The notes beneath the pieces are model-generated. The model had not been told where the DNA came from and did no database searches. It saw only the letters and a program-made list of their open reading frames with translations. Position numbers and translations under genes: made by a program. Positions 32,839 through 44,063 of a stretch of DNA of 64,000 nucleotides are shown here, piece after piece. Location: assembly GCA_005656395.1 (NCBI GenBank), contig SRSI01000068.1, positions 682,001 to 746,000 on the forward strand. Direction: 5' to 3'. This DNA comes from Strongyloides papillosus (Eukaryota > Nematoda > Chromadorea > Rhabditida > Strongyloididae). How positions within the stretch are numbered: the stretch's first letter is position 1; each line of letters begins with the position of its first letter.

Positions 32839-33807
32839 TTAATTATTATAACAAAGCCTTGGCCATGTAACCTCTTCTAGTTGTTTTAAAACAATCTCAA
32901 TTTTTCTTTCACTCATATTAACCTTACTCTCACTAGGTACAACTTCACCAAACAACTCATAATTCAATGAAACTTCTTTATCACCGAATTCATAAGAGAT
33001 TTCACACTCAAGAACAAGTCCATTGGTTCTAATTTTACATGATGACGGTAATGTTCCCTTACAATAAAGGTTAACATGAATGAATCCTGAACGACTAAAC
33101 CAATCGTGACGTACACTGCTTACTTTTTCATTCTTCTTCCAACAATGGTCACCACGTGTACATCCTTCCTGTTCAAGAAATGATTGGAAATTTGATGTTT
33201 TACGTTCACAACAACTCCAATACTTCATACCTTCATGAAAAACAGCTGTCCCGGGATGGTGAAGGCAAATAGTAGCATTTGTCTCTGGACCACTATATGT
33301 CATTGTACATCCTGAATTCCTACAGGCAGCACCTACTGCTATTTCCCCATTTTCCTTTTCTTTTTCCTTACTTTTCTCTACTTCTATAGCCTTCAACAAA
33401 CCAGGTGTTGGTTCTATATTTAATAATACAAACTCTCTACCATCCATATTTCTTTCAGCTGGTTTATTTAAGCCACTCCATTGAATAACCTGCTCTTTAG
33501 GTTCTGGACGAATGGCTTGATTTGAAGATAATCTAACAACATCTGCAGGTTTCTCCGCAGAGTGAGGTCCTTTAGTACATCCAGGATAACTTAGCCATGT
33601 TCCAAAGTCACAGCTTTTTTTGTCACAACATTTCCATATTTTCAATGCATCGTGGAAAATTGGAGGTCCAGGATGGTAGACACACGAATCTAAAACAAAA
33701 ATTATACAATATTATTAATAATTTAGTATAAAATAAATATATTTACCTGGTCCATTATCATTAATGTCGAATTCTTTTCCACAACCTTTATTGTAACAGG
33801 TAACCAT
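32839..33807 (-). CDS. chp-1: CHORD-domain protein (CHORDC1/morgana homologue), HSP90 co-chaperone
   Basis: Zinc-binding co-chaperone that works with HSP90; in C. elegans chp-1 is essential in the germ line and embryo. Exons 33807-33747 and 33689-32839 (phase 1) give 303 residues, near the family norm of about 320. The first CHORD domain begins CYNKGCGKEF and continues VYHPGPPIFHDALKIWKCCDKKSCDF...PGCTKGPH. The second runs CRNSGCTMTYSG...CLHHPGTAVFHEGMKYWSCCERKTSNFQSF...GCTRGDH. A CS domain (p23-like) fills the C-terminal third: RHDWFSRSGFIHVNLYCKG to EEVTWPRL. All Cys/His zinc ligands appear intact. It is divergent from PET100 (227 bp) and probably first gene of an operon with the aftiphilin-like gene. 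Confidence 0.95.
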
Positions 33808-34034
33808 TGAAGATATCCTCAGAAATCGATTACTCTAGAATCTGAAACCAACATATATCATCCATTTATTATTAAATAAACAAATTCACAAAAATTAACT
33901 ACACAAACTAAGTAGACATAGAGTAAATTTTGTCAATGAATATTAATGAAGTACTTAAGTATAGGACGTCTTCCCAATAAAGTTAACAGAGATCTTCATA
34001 AGATTCCTATCCAAAAGTTTTCATTCGCAACAAT
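33808..34034. promoter_or_regulatory. Divergent promoter region of CHORD and PET100 genes
   Basis: 227 bp separate the two start codons, so both promoters lie here. TTTAAATAAAC-like AT-rich tracts are present but I see no specific site. Confidence 0.35.
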
Positions 34035-34346
34035 ATGGGTGGATGGAAATTGGAATCCGGTAGATATTTAATTCTTGTGGCATTCCCAGTACTCTCATTC
34101 TGGGCATTCAACCAGCCATCGTTTTATAAATTTTTTGTAAGTATAAATTTTAAATATTTCTCTATAATCAAATTTTTAAAGATGAAAGGTTACAAGATAC
34201 AAGAATCGACAACTGGTGATCAGGCGATTACCAACTTTACAGAGGCATTAGCTGAAAAAAAGAGGAAAGAAGAGTATGAAAAGTTTTTACGTGAACAAAT
34301 GGCATTTGAGGAAGCTAGAAGAATTCGTGAAGCTAAAGGAATATAG
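34035..34346 (+). CDS. PET100-like cytochrome c oxidase assembly factor
   Basis: Mitochondrial inner-membrane protein needed to assemble complex IV. Exons 34035-34136 and 34182-34346 (phase 0) give 88 residues. The intron is 45 nt and has no stop, so retention would still be open; splicing gives the family length of about 75-90. The N terminus GGWKLESGRYLILVAFPVLSF...NQPSFY matches the PET100 pattern (MG.KLE..R...Y..FPV..FW..NQ). One transmembrane helix covers about residues 11-27. A highly charged amphipathic helix (EALAEKKRKEEYEKFLREQM) then faces the intermembrane space. No cleavable presequence is expected for this family. Confidence 0.85.
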   Translation: MGGWKLESGRYLILVAFPVLSFWAFNQPSFYKFFVSINFKYFSIIKFLKMKGYKIQESTTGDQAITNFTEALAEKKRKEEYEKFLREQMAFEEARRIREAKGI

Positions 34347-36532
34347 TTTTAATAAATACTAGATTGTTTTTAAAATGAAAGATGTAATCTTCATCAAATG
34401 CACTAAACTTTAGAATCTTTTTCATATGAAAGTAATTCTTAAGAAGTGCACTTTTATTATATAGAGTTGTGTTTTTAAAATGTGAATTAATTAATTTTTA
34501 CAAAATAAAATGAATAAAAAGAAAGCATGTTATTTTACTTTAAAAAGTATGTTTTAACAATTCTCAAAAGTATAGAAGAAAATGTTTTCATTCATGCTTT
34601 AACCATACGCATGATGGAAATTTATTTTTATTCTTGAGAAATATAATAGAAAAATTAAATGCATTTTGTCATATATAACTCGGTGGAGTTACCAAATAAT
34701 AGGCAGTAAATTTATGACAAATAAATTTTATTTTTATCGGTAACAAAGAATTTTTGTCTTAGTCATTTATTTGGACACCTGTTTTTTCCAAGCATTTTCG
34801 TCAATTGTATGATATTATTAATATATGATTGGATATGAGCGTTTATCTATTACCAATTATAGTATATATCAGTAATCATTTATCTGTCATAAAGCTGATT
34901 AATGATAATAATTTATCTGCAATAAATTCGTTTTCTTCAAAAATGAACAATGATAAAAAAAATTTGATATTTTATTATGACAAATATAATTCAGAAGTTA
35001 CTTTAATTTCTATATCTTTGTATTTATATTTAAAAGAGTATTTTTAATGATTTTTAACCGCAATGAAGAGCGTGGACAACTCATCTTACCGAAAGAGAAA
35101 GATACCTTTGTTTATTCAATGAAACATTAAGAAAAATATTTCGAAGTCAGAGAAACTATAAAAGGAGATAAAATTTCAGTCAAGAGGGAGAAATAATTTA
35201 ATAATAAAATATAATTAAATCTTATATTGTGTCTACTAATAAATGAAAATGAAATCTTATTTTTATATCTTTCTTCTAACAATACTTAAAAAGGGACCGC
35301 TACAACACAATGAAGTTTTGTTTTTAATTGAGGAATATTCAACATGTTTTGATTGACTAATAAATTAAATTCTTTTGTAAATAAATATATCATATTTATT
35401 TTGACTATTATAATTCTAAAAATTTTTATGAGCATATTAGTAATTCGACTTTCCAAAACATTTGCATTTTATAATTACAAGGCTTTTAATTATTAAAAGT
35501 GTATAAAATATTTATTTTTTTAGTATATTATATTTATAGAAATAAAAAACCTAATATTACTAACATATTCGTCGTATGAAATCTTGGTAAATTAATTTTA
35601 ATAAAATATTAAAGTATGATAATAAAAAAAAAGCAATAATACAGAATTACAGCATGGCAATTATACTGGTAATAGATGAGATAACTTTAAAAAAGGCAAA
35701 AATACTGGTACAATTGATATTTCATGTCTTCTATAATTCTTATGAAATAGTTATTTTCTTCAATATTGTAAAAATTGGAAGTATCGTTAACGATTGCGAA
35801 AAATAAAGTTGACTTTTTAATGCTGTAATTTCTCAATATTTTACCATTGTAATTAGAAACCCATTCAGATATTTACCCTAGTTTAACTGTGATAAATTAT
35901 TTAAATCACCTTGATCAGTGATAAAATATTTACATCATTTTGACCAGTGATACAAATATTAAAAGCATTTTTGATAAATGATAAAGCTTAATACTGAAAA
36001 TCTACTAAAGATTTTTTCTAATACAGTATTAGTCAATTTTTTACAACTGATAATGTCGTCATCATTATTAAAATCAATGGTATGTACGGAAAACTGATTT
36101 TATCATGTTTGTATATGTTTTAATAAGGATAGAAAAAAACATTATAAGAACGTTAAATCTTCTAATAGAATTGAATTTAATAATTGTTAAATATAAATAA
36201 AAAGCATAGAAATAAAAAAAAAATTTATGTGAATTAATTTTTTGATTAATTAATAGAACTAATTGAAATGCTCATAATAGATATGAGCCTATACTATTAA
36301 AAGATATTTTTAATTCCAAAATAAAGGTATAAATATTGTTAAATTTAGACTTATTTTTCTAATGTTACTTTTAAATTTTATATAAACTTTCATAAAATAT
36401 CAGTTTTTTCAAATCGTTTGAAATTTAAAAACATTCTCAATATAAATAGTAAGCTTTAACGTTGTCATTTTGATAAATACAGCCAATTTATGAAAAATAA
36501 TTGCGGTCGTGGACATTTTGGCCCCGGCCACT
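34347..36532. other. Gene-poor AT-rich stretch, about 2.2 kb
   Basis: AATAAA near 34352 and 34507 may end PET100. A 70-odd codon Leu/Ile/Tyr-rich frame at 34835-35047 has no partner exons and looks like chance in AT-rich DNA. No repeats, RNA genes or transposon ends were recognised before the tRNA. Confidence 0.4.
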
Positions 36533-36605
36533 GCTTCGTTGGCGCAGTCGGCAGCGCGTCAGTCTCATAATCTGAAGGTCGTGAGTTCGAGCCTCACACG
36601 GAGCA
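36533..36605 (+). tRNA. tRNA-Met (CAT), elongator type
   Basis: 73 nt including the discriminator A. Acceptor arms GCTTCGT / ACGGAGC pair with one T-G wobble. The A-box region is TGGCGCAGTCGG and the B-box GTTCGAGCC. The anticodon loop CTCATAA presents CAT, within the TCAGTCTCATAATCTGA context typical of eukaryotic elongator tRNA-Met. It has no intron. It is followed closely by TTTTT (36608-36612), an RNA polymerase III terminator. The locally GC-rich tRNA stands out sharply from the AT-rich flanks. Confidence 0.96.
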
Positions 36606-36607
36606 TC

Positions 36608-36612
36608 TTTTT
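36608..36612 (+). terminator. RNA polymerase III terminator of tRNA-Met
   Basis: A run of five T three bases after the tRNA end, the standard Pol III stop signal. Confidence 0.7.
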
Positions 36613-36815
36613 GAGTCTTCAAACCCATAATCTTCCGCTATAGTCTTATAATTACATTGAAATTCAAAGAAACGTGAAATTTTATTACTTTGGTATGTCA
36701 AAATATACCTAAACATTAATAGCACTTTTGACATAATAATTAGTTGTTAAAACCGTTAATTTAACCCATTAAATAAAATTTGCGCAAAGGATATTTTCAC
36801 ATATGATCAGTGTCA

Positions 36816-38435
36816 ATGATTCTTCTTACTATGTGTATAGGTTTCTCTATTTATTTCACAAGTAAATATCTAAATAAGGATACTCTTTTTAATAAAATTA
36901 AAGATATTTTTGGTGAATTATTATTAGCTATTATTGGATTTTTATCACTAATATTTTTGCTAAAAAAAGATGTTTTCAATATAATTGATGATAATAAAAC
37001 AACAAATTCGATTATCACTCTTTATATTTTATGGATTGGTGGTTTATTTGCTTCTCGTATTGCATTAGCATTTAAATTGGCACCTTTATTAGGTAATTCA
37101 CTTATCATATTAACGTATATGTTATGTTTTAGGTAGTCTTCTAATTGGAGTACTTCTTAAAAATATACCAATATTTGAATATTTTATTGTTGAAAATAAA
37201 GATATTACAGAATCACTTTGTGATATTGGATTTATAATAATTCTTATTAGATCTGGAATTGCTTTAAATATCAAAGCATTAAGGAAATATTTTCTTTTAT
37301 GCCTATCGATAGTAACTATTTCAACACTTTTTGATTTTTTCTCAACAGCCGGATTATGTTACAAGATCCTTAATTTTCCTCTTCAAACGTCCATTTTATT
37401 TTCAATAGTTCTATCATGTGTAGCACCAGTGATTATAGTCCCTATAATGATTGAATTCAAGAAACGAACCAATTACGAATCAACAGGACTTATTACAATA
37501 ATTCTAGCTTCAGCAACTCTTATAAATATGCTTTGTGTTACAGCATTCGCAATAGTTATATCCATAAATTTTGAAGGTGAAATATCATTTATAGAATTAC
37601 AAAAACCGATTTCTCATGGTATTATTATTGGCATTTTTTCTGGAGTTGTATCGAGTTTTATAACTATAAATATATTCCAACACGTAGATGGTAATTGTCA
37701 TTTTAAAAAAGGTTTAACTATAATGACATATTGTTTGTTAATGTATTTTGGTGGTAAATATTATAAAAATACTATCATAGGATCCGTTGGAATTATTTCA
37801 TTTACCTTAATAATTAATTATATTTTCAGTAAAAATAATGAAGAAGGGGTAAGTAAAATATAGGTAAAAAGGAAGTTAATTATTTTATTTTTCAGTTAGA
37901 TAAAGTAGATGACATCTTTAAATATGGATGGAATAATTTTATTGAACCTTTGTTGTTTTCAACAATTGGAACATCTATAAAAATCAGTGAAATGAATTTA
38001 AACATTTTTTTAATAGCATTGTTAATCACAGTTATTTCAACAATTGTAAAATTGATTGGATTGATATCAACATCTACATTATCACATTTAAATTTCAAAG
38101 AAAGTATTTACATTGCATTCTCATTCACAGCAAAGGCAACTGTTCAAGTAAGAATTGTTAAATAAATCTAACATAGTTATTAATATTTTTAGGCTGCACT
38201 AGCTCCAAAACTTGCAATATTTTTATCTCAAAAAAATCTACCAATAGAAGCATCACTTGGTTATACTATCGATAAAGTAGTCATTATTGTTACAATAATA
38301 TCTATCATTATATCAGCACCATTAGGACATTCATTAATGACCCATTTCTCACACTTTATTTTAAAAGAAAAAGATGAATCTGGTGGAGATTTGGATGATA
38401 CTTCAAGAACAGAGGAAAGGCAAAATTTTATTTAA
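36816..38435 (+). CDS. SLC9B/NHA-type cation-proton antiporter homologue, Asp-Asp motif lost
   Basis: Polytopic membrane protein of the CPA2 (NHA/SLC9B) group. Exons 36816-37092, 37133-37848, 37896-38147 and 38193-38435 (phases 1, 0 and 0) give 495 residues. About twelve hydrophobic segments are present. Family landmarks: WIGGLFASRIALAFKLAPLLGSLLIGVLLKN-type start, VLSCVAPVIIVPIM, and AFSFTAKATVQAALAPK near the end, like the KATVQAAL motif of SLC9B. Where SLC9B proteins carry two adjacent Asp that bind the cation, my alignment places Ile223-Asn224 (ATLINML). This suggests altered or lost ion exchange. An upstream ATG at 36803 is out of frame. It converges with the next gene (30 nt between stops). 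Transport activity is uncertain. Confidence 0.82.
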
Positions 38436-38465
38436 AAATAAATGTAAAATTAACAAAATTAGTGT

Positions 38466-39562
38466 TTATTCATCATCGGAGATTATTATACATTCAATTT
38501 CATCATGAGCTGAATTTGATTCATTACTAAACTTGGCACATTTTCCGTACCCTACAATTTCTATGTCGGAACCATCCTCTGCAGTTCGTTTAGAGGTACT
38601 AGATGTTTTTGAAGGAGACTCACAATCCTCAGTCGACTTGTTATCCTTAAATTCACCAGAGTCTTTATCATTAGAAACACTAGCTATATTATCGTCATCT
38701 TGGGAGTTTTCATCAATATATATTTCTTCATACTCCTCTTCACCATCACATATAGAACTGTCTTCTTCTTCATCTTCCAACGATATTTCTTCATCTGAAG
38801 ATATATTAATTTTTTGCGATTCAATCATTCTATTATAATCTTCAGGTTTTTCAACGTAATCAAAACGATTACACCTGACAACTGAATGAAATTTTTCATT
38901 CATTTTAAGGTAAATTTCATCTATAATTGTAAAATTAAAAAAAAATATTGACTATACGTAAAAAATTCAAACCTTTTGATTTCTTAGGAAGTGAACTTAT
39001 CTTGTGACTTTCAATTCCATTTTGAGCAATATATTGGGTTATGGATTCTGTTATTTCTTGGTATACATTAAAATCACTGATACAATTACTGTAAAGTTGC
39101 TCTTTTAGCCTATTAACAATGTACTTGCAGAGATCTGGGTATTCTGGTGAAGTAGTACTTTCTAAAGCTTCTATCGCTTTTTTCAAACTACAACAATAAT
39201 TATTATATAAAAGAAAACAATATTGCTCACCTAATTATTTTCTGATATATTACTTCATTAAAAGGATCTTCTATGTTGTTCCTATTAATAGGTAAGAGTT
39301 CTTTTAATGTGTCTTGATCTATTAATTGTCCCATCAAAACAATTCTCATATATGCCTTATCTCTTTCAAAACCAATTTTAGTGTAAGCCATTTCCATTTG
39401 TTCGGTACTAAGTTCTAGTGGAATTTCCTTACTGTCATACTTATAATAATCTTGTAAATATCTCTTAAAATTGTTTACTTTTTCATCCATACTGTAGGCA
39501 GAAAATTGTTTAAGCAAAACACCAGCATCTTTAGGTTTTTTAAATGGAACTGATGATGCCAT
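38466..39562 (-). CDS. Acidic protein with C-terminal SUMO-interacting motif
   Basis: Exons 39562-39231, 39187-38973 and 38920-38466 (phases 2 and 1) give 333 residues. The first two thirds are predicted helical (LLKQFSAYSMDEKVNNFKRYL, AYTKIGFERDKAYMRIVLMG), with no domain I recognise. From about residue 190 the protein is dominated by Asp, Glu and Ser (SLEDEEEDSSICDGEEEYEE). It ends ECIIISDDE, a textbook SUMO-interacting motif (hydrophobic core followed by acidic residues). A second weaker one is SDIEIVG. Likely nuclear, perhaps chromatin- or transcription-linked; that is inference. It sits between two Na+/H+ exchanger-type genes without apparent relation to them. Confidence 0.6.
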
Positions 39563-39944
39563 AATTAGAAGTGTAACTGGGGTATTAATTTTTATTTGTA
39601 GTTAGCTTGCTATAAAATAAAATATTATCATAATATTAAATAATTACAATTAAATTTGTAATAATACAAATAATGATTATTATTAATTATTTCAATGCAT
39701 TTATACTAACTTTTTTAGAATATGTCACTTAGAGACTTCGGAGTAAATTTTAAAAACAGTTTTTTTAAACTAATAATAATTTGTATTATGTATTTTCATC
39801 AAATTTTATTGGAATATCGTCAATATATCATGTGTATTTATTAGAAAACAACATGTATTAAAGAGGAATTGCATATTAACAAAACAAATGTACTTTAGAT
39901 ATAAATTTAACCAAAAAAAGAATGACGTGTTTTGTGTGGGTTTA
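39563..39944. other. Intergenic spacer
   Basis: AT-rich, containing the 3' flank of the NHX gene and the upstream region of the acidic protein, both on the minus strand. No element recognised. Confidence 0.35.
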
Positions 39945-42349
39945 TCAATCACTTTTATCGTTACTTATGTCTGCTTCATTTTCATCATTGTTTCCATTTC
40001 TCTCTTCTTCATCCACACTTTGGATGGTTGCAAGGTGATGCCTTCCTTCCGTTACTGATATATTAGACGAAGAATTAATGGAGTGTATCTGTGGTGATTC
40101 ATCACTACCGTTTTCCAATTCAAAATCAGTTATACTAGAATTACTGTTGTTTTTTATTATTGTTTGATTTGAACTGATTGCAACACTTCCAATACCGGAT
40201 GCTAACAAACCTTTTCCAATACTGAACTTTTGCTTATCTTTAGTACGAATTCCAAACATATTTCTTTTCTTCTTTCTCTCAGTCATATCAGAGGTAAATA
40301 TGTTTGCTGATTCTATTCTCTCTTTGATGTTACGTATACGTTGTTCTTCCTCGTCTTCATTGACCATATTCTTGTCAATGTAAAAATCATTTGGTGTATT
40401 TTGAGCAATTAGTTTTCTAATTTCTATTGTATTTCTTAAAGGTGAATTTGTAAGACTTGATGAGCGACTTTTTCTTAAGACTATAAGATTTTCGTTTATT
40501 TCTATTTCACTGTCATTACTAATCAACGGTTTTAACTCTTTGCTTGTGGGAGTATTAGGTGTTCTGGAATTGTTATCAGAGAGTCCAAATGATGAATTTC
40601 TCGATAATGGTTTACCACTATGAACTTGTCCAATGATTGATTCTTTATTTATTTGAACCATTTTCTCTACTTTAGCAAGTTTAGCTTCAACATACCCTTT
40701 TTGAATATATTTTCTTAGATATCTTTGAGAAAGATTTCTTGAATGTTGGACAATTGGATTATTTGTTTTACCACAAATTTCCTCTAAACACTCCGTAAAG
40801 TGATCAACAACACATTTATTAAATTCAATAAACATTTTAAAATTGTCTTCTTGCTCAGAAAGTCTGATATTAAGATATTTTACTAAAAATTTGATTGTAC
40901 CGCCTTGAATAAAAACTGTAAAAAATATAACAACATATGTTGCAGAAAGAATTATTCCTTTACATTGTACATCATTACTTAAAGAAAATGCTAAACTGAA
41001 ACTTATTGCACTTCTTAAACCTCCATAAAACATTATAATTTGTTCATTTCTTGAAATATACCTAACACCACCAGTAAATTTGTTAACTATAGTTGTTAAT
41101 ATAAATACAATAATAAATCTTGCAAATAGACATAATACTAATGCAGCCAATGAAAAACCAAGATGAAAATCACTAAAGATCCAATTTTCTTCATTTACCA
41201 CCATTACTCCAAGAATAATAAATATTAATGATTCAGTTATGGTACTTGAAACATGAGCCAAAGTATTTATTGTTACTGTTGATTTATTTGATAAATTGTG
41301 AACTGTGTAATGTGCTTGGAATAAACCACATACAATAATAGCAATTATTCCTGACCAATGAAACAATTCTGCTGACATATATGATAGATATGCTAACCCA
41401 AAACATATTATAGGTTCTACAACTCTAACCGAATCTGTGTACATTGTAAAAAATGATGAGAGTATTCCATAGAAAAGTCCTATTAAAATACCACCTATTG
41501 ATACACAAATGAAAGATGCTGTTCCCATACCAATGTCATGTAATGTTATTTCTGGAAGTTCCTTAAATTCAGTTACAAGATTATAGCAAACAACTGTTAC
41601 GGCATCTATAATAATGTTAAAATATTTCTAATATTATAATATAAAATTTTACCATTTAGTAATGATTCACCAAAAACCATGAAATAAAGCATTTTATTGA
41701 CACCTAATTCTTTAAAGATTGCTAAAACAGCTACAGGGTCAACAGCAGCGATAAGTGAAGCAAATAAAAATGCATCTAGGGGATCTATTTTTAGATCTCC
41801 CATTAAGTTATATGCATCTAATCCCACAAGTCCACCACCAATAATTGCAATATTTAAGATTGTTCCGAGTACAGCATAAAGTAGAATAGTTCCTAGATTA
41901 TCAATAAACGCAGAATCCTTCAATGAATACGCTGATTCAAAAATAATTGGTGGCAAAAGATAGAAAAAGAATATATTTGCATCAAATTCTAAAAATCTTA
42001 TATTATCGTGATTAGAATCTCCTAAAAAGAAAAATCCTAAGACCATTCCTAGGATAATTAAACAACATGATTCTGGGACAAAATCTTTGAATATTCCTGT
42101 TGTATGATAAACTACTTTAAATAAACCCATGGCAGCAATGAACATGGTCAATACCAATGGAGCTCTTACTGTTTCCCATCTAAAAGAGGCAACCTGTACT
42201 CCATGGTGTTTTGTTAAATTATGATGATGATCTTGATTTGAATGAATATCTAATGACTCAACTTCAGTGCCATTCACTGAATCACAATAACACATAAATT
42301 CTCCACATAATAATATCAAAACAATAAAGAAGAAATCAAATTGCTTCAT
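39945..42349 (-). CDS. Na+/H+ exchanger, SLC9A/NHX family
   Basis: Exchanges sodium for protons to control pH and volume, at the plasma membrane or gut surface. Exons 42349-41653 and 41605-39945 (phase 1) give 785 residues. A signal peptide or first helix covers residues 1-22. A His-rich ectodomain (HSNQDHHHNLTKHH) follows, then about 11 membrane segments. Signatures: FFFYLLPPIIFESAYSL (amiloride-binding region), SLIAAVDPVAVLAIF, FGESLLNDAVTVV (transport-site Asn-Asp, restored only by the splice), and FYGGLRSAISFSLAF. The cytosolic tail of about 300 residues is Ser/Arg/Asn-rich with many phosphorylation-type sites (RKSRSSSLTNSPL). It has few introns for its size. It cannot be tied to one C. 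elegans nhx gene from sequence alone. Confidence 0.93.
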
Positions 42350-42931
42350 TATTTCCTTTAAAAATAATAATAGCTGTTCAATAAAAAATTATAGAGAAAT
42401 AATTTTGAAAATATTCAACTATACAAATTTATTACTAAGAAAAGATAAGATTTTATTGAAAGACTGAATCATATTGATATCTTATATTTGGAAAATAATA
42501 AAAAGCATATCAGTCAATGAAAATTTTTATTATAGATATTATTTTAGTAAAACCTTTGCTTATAAAATTATTATTCAATGTATTTTTATTAATGAAATTT
42601 TTATAGGATATTGATAAATTATTATAGCACTTAATAATATTAATAATTTTATAGTAAATCAAAATGCTAGTATAATTAAGATATTTTACTACGTCGTTCT
42701 TTGATTCATGAATTTTGGTATCTTATTAATTAAATCGTTAATTAGCAAAAAAGTGTGTTACAAATATCTTTAATCTATATTTTAAAAGTGGCCAGAGTGA
42801 TTTTATCGAATATGGTAGAAGAAATTTTATTATAAAACAATTTACGATAAAGATCAATCTAACCTAGATATCTAGTAATTTAAATATAAAATGAAAGTTT
42901 TAAGTCTAAAGATATTTTCTAAATTGTAAGT
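42350..42931. promoter_or_regulatory. Divergent intergenic region
   Basis: 580 bp between the NHX gene (minus) and the SLC35-like gene (plus); both promoters must be here. Very AT-rich, no clear motif. An ATG at 42891 with a plausible donor at 42926 was considered but does not keep frame. Confidence 0.3.
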
Positions 42932-44004
42932 ATGAAAAATATTTTTAATTTTATAGTTGAAAAAAATACAAATTATACGTATTTGTCTCTATATTTGGGT
43001 TATTTATTTACTCTATTTTTGACAAAGTATTTAATCACTTCAGTAGTGTAAGATAATTTTTTTAGAACTAATATCAATATTTATTTTAGATTTCCTTCAT
43101 TATTTTATATTATTCTTGGATATGTTTTAGGAGCTATAATAGTATTATCAGTTCTAAATTTATTTAGAGTTGTAAAAATTAATAATGTTGATTACCGTGA
43201 TATAAAAGGAATAATAACATATTCAGTATGTTACGGATTAGCATTACTAACTTCAGTTATTGGTTTACATAAACTTTCATTACCAACATTTGTAATTATT
43301 AAAGGAACATCAATTATCTTTACATGTATAATAAATTATTTTTCATTTAATCTGGTACAAAGTACAAGATCTCGATTTCTAAGTTTACTTGTAATTTTAA
43401 TGATATTACTTTCATACATGACAGATACAAAAGATTCTACAATTGGATACTTTGCAGCGATACTTCATGCATTTTTAATGTCTCAAGGAAAGCATATATA
43501 CAAAAGAACAATAAATCATGCAACTTTTAACATCCCAACTCTTATTTTCTACTCATCAACAATAGTTATCATTCCAATCATTCTTTTTGCACATATAAAT
43601 GGAGATAGTGCAGTTATAATTTTCTTTTTCCGTCATAATTTTATATCACACTCAACAGTATACCTTTATGTCTTCTTATCTCTCATTGGAATCCCGTTAA
43701 ATTTTATGAATCTAATTCCAAAGGAACGCCAATCATTCGATAACAATAATTATCTAAAAAACATAATCGTATGTATTAATTTTTATAATCATCTTATAAT
43801 AATTTTTAGGGATTAATTTCTATTTTCGGAGGAATGATATTTACAGGAGATTATGATTTTAATTTCATTAATTTTGTATCTATATCATTAGGGTTTGTAT
43901 TTTTATCATTATTAAATCTAGAAGTATCTCAATATTACATTGATGAACACGTACAGTTGTTACCACAAATAATAAGTGGACAAAAGTTACATGACGACAA
44001 ATAA
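42932..44004 (+). CDS. SLC35D-like nucleotide-sugar transporter
   Basis: Golgi/ER antiporter family that imports nucleotide sugars for glycosylation. Exons 42932-43047, 43090-43768 and 43810-44004 (phases 2 and 0) give 329 residues, the family's usual size. About ten hydrophobic helices. Landmarks aligning with SLC35D: LTKYLITSVVFPS (family: NK..LTT..FPS), SLPTFVIIKGTSIIFT (LPMFTVLR), FAAILHAFLMSQGKHIYKR (NDIFTAANGVYTK), and GGMIFTGDYDFNFINFVSI (GGDYIFSLLNFVG). The usual Arg pair after LPMF is replaced by Lys-Gly, so substrate or activity may differ. The start at 42932 was chosen because it reads unspliced into the first helix. It converges with MECR (59 nt between stops). Confidence 0.75.
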
Positions 44005-44063
44005 AAATATTTTTATCTTTTTTAATATCTTTCAACTAATTTCAATAAACAAAATCAATTTCT

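Noticed and set aside
34829..35047. Hydrophobic frame in the gene-poor region
   Set aside because: Ile/Leu/Asn-rich, no splice partner, no recognisable transmembrane family.
36803..36815. First ATG upstream of the SLC9B-like gene
   Set aside because: Out of frame with the transporter.
42891..42925. Upstream ATG and mini-exon for the SLC35D-like gene
   Set aside because: Splicing it gives an immediate stop; the ATG at 42932 reads directly into the first helix.
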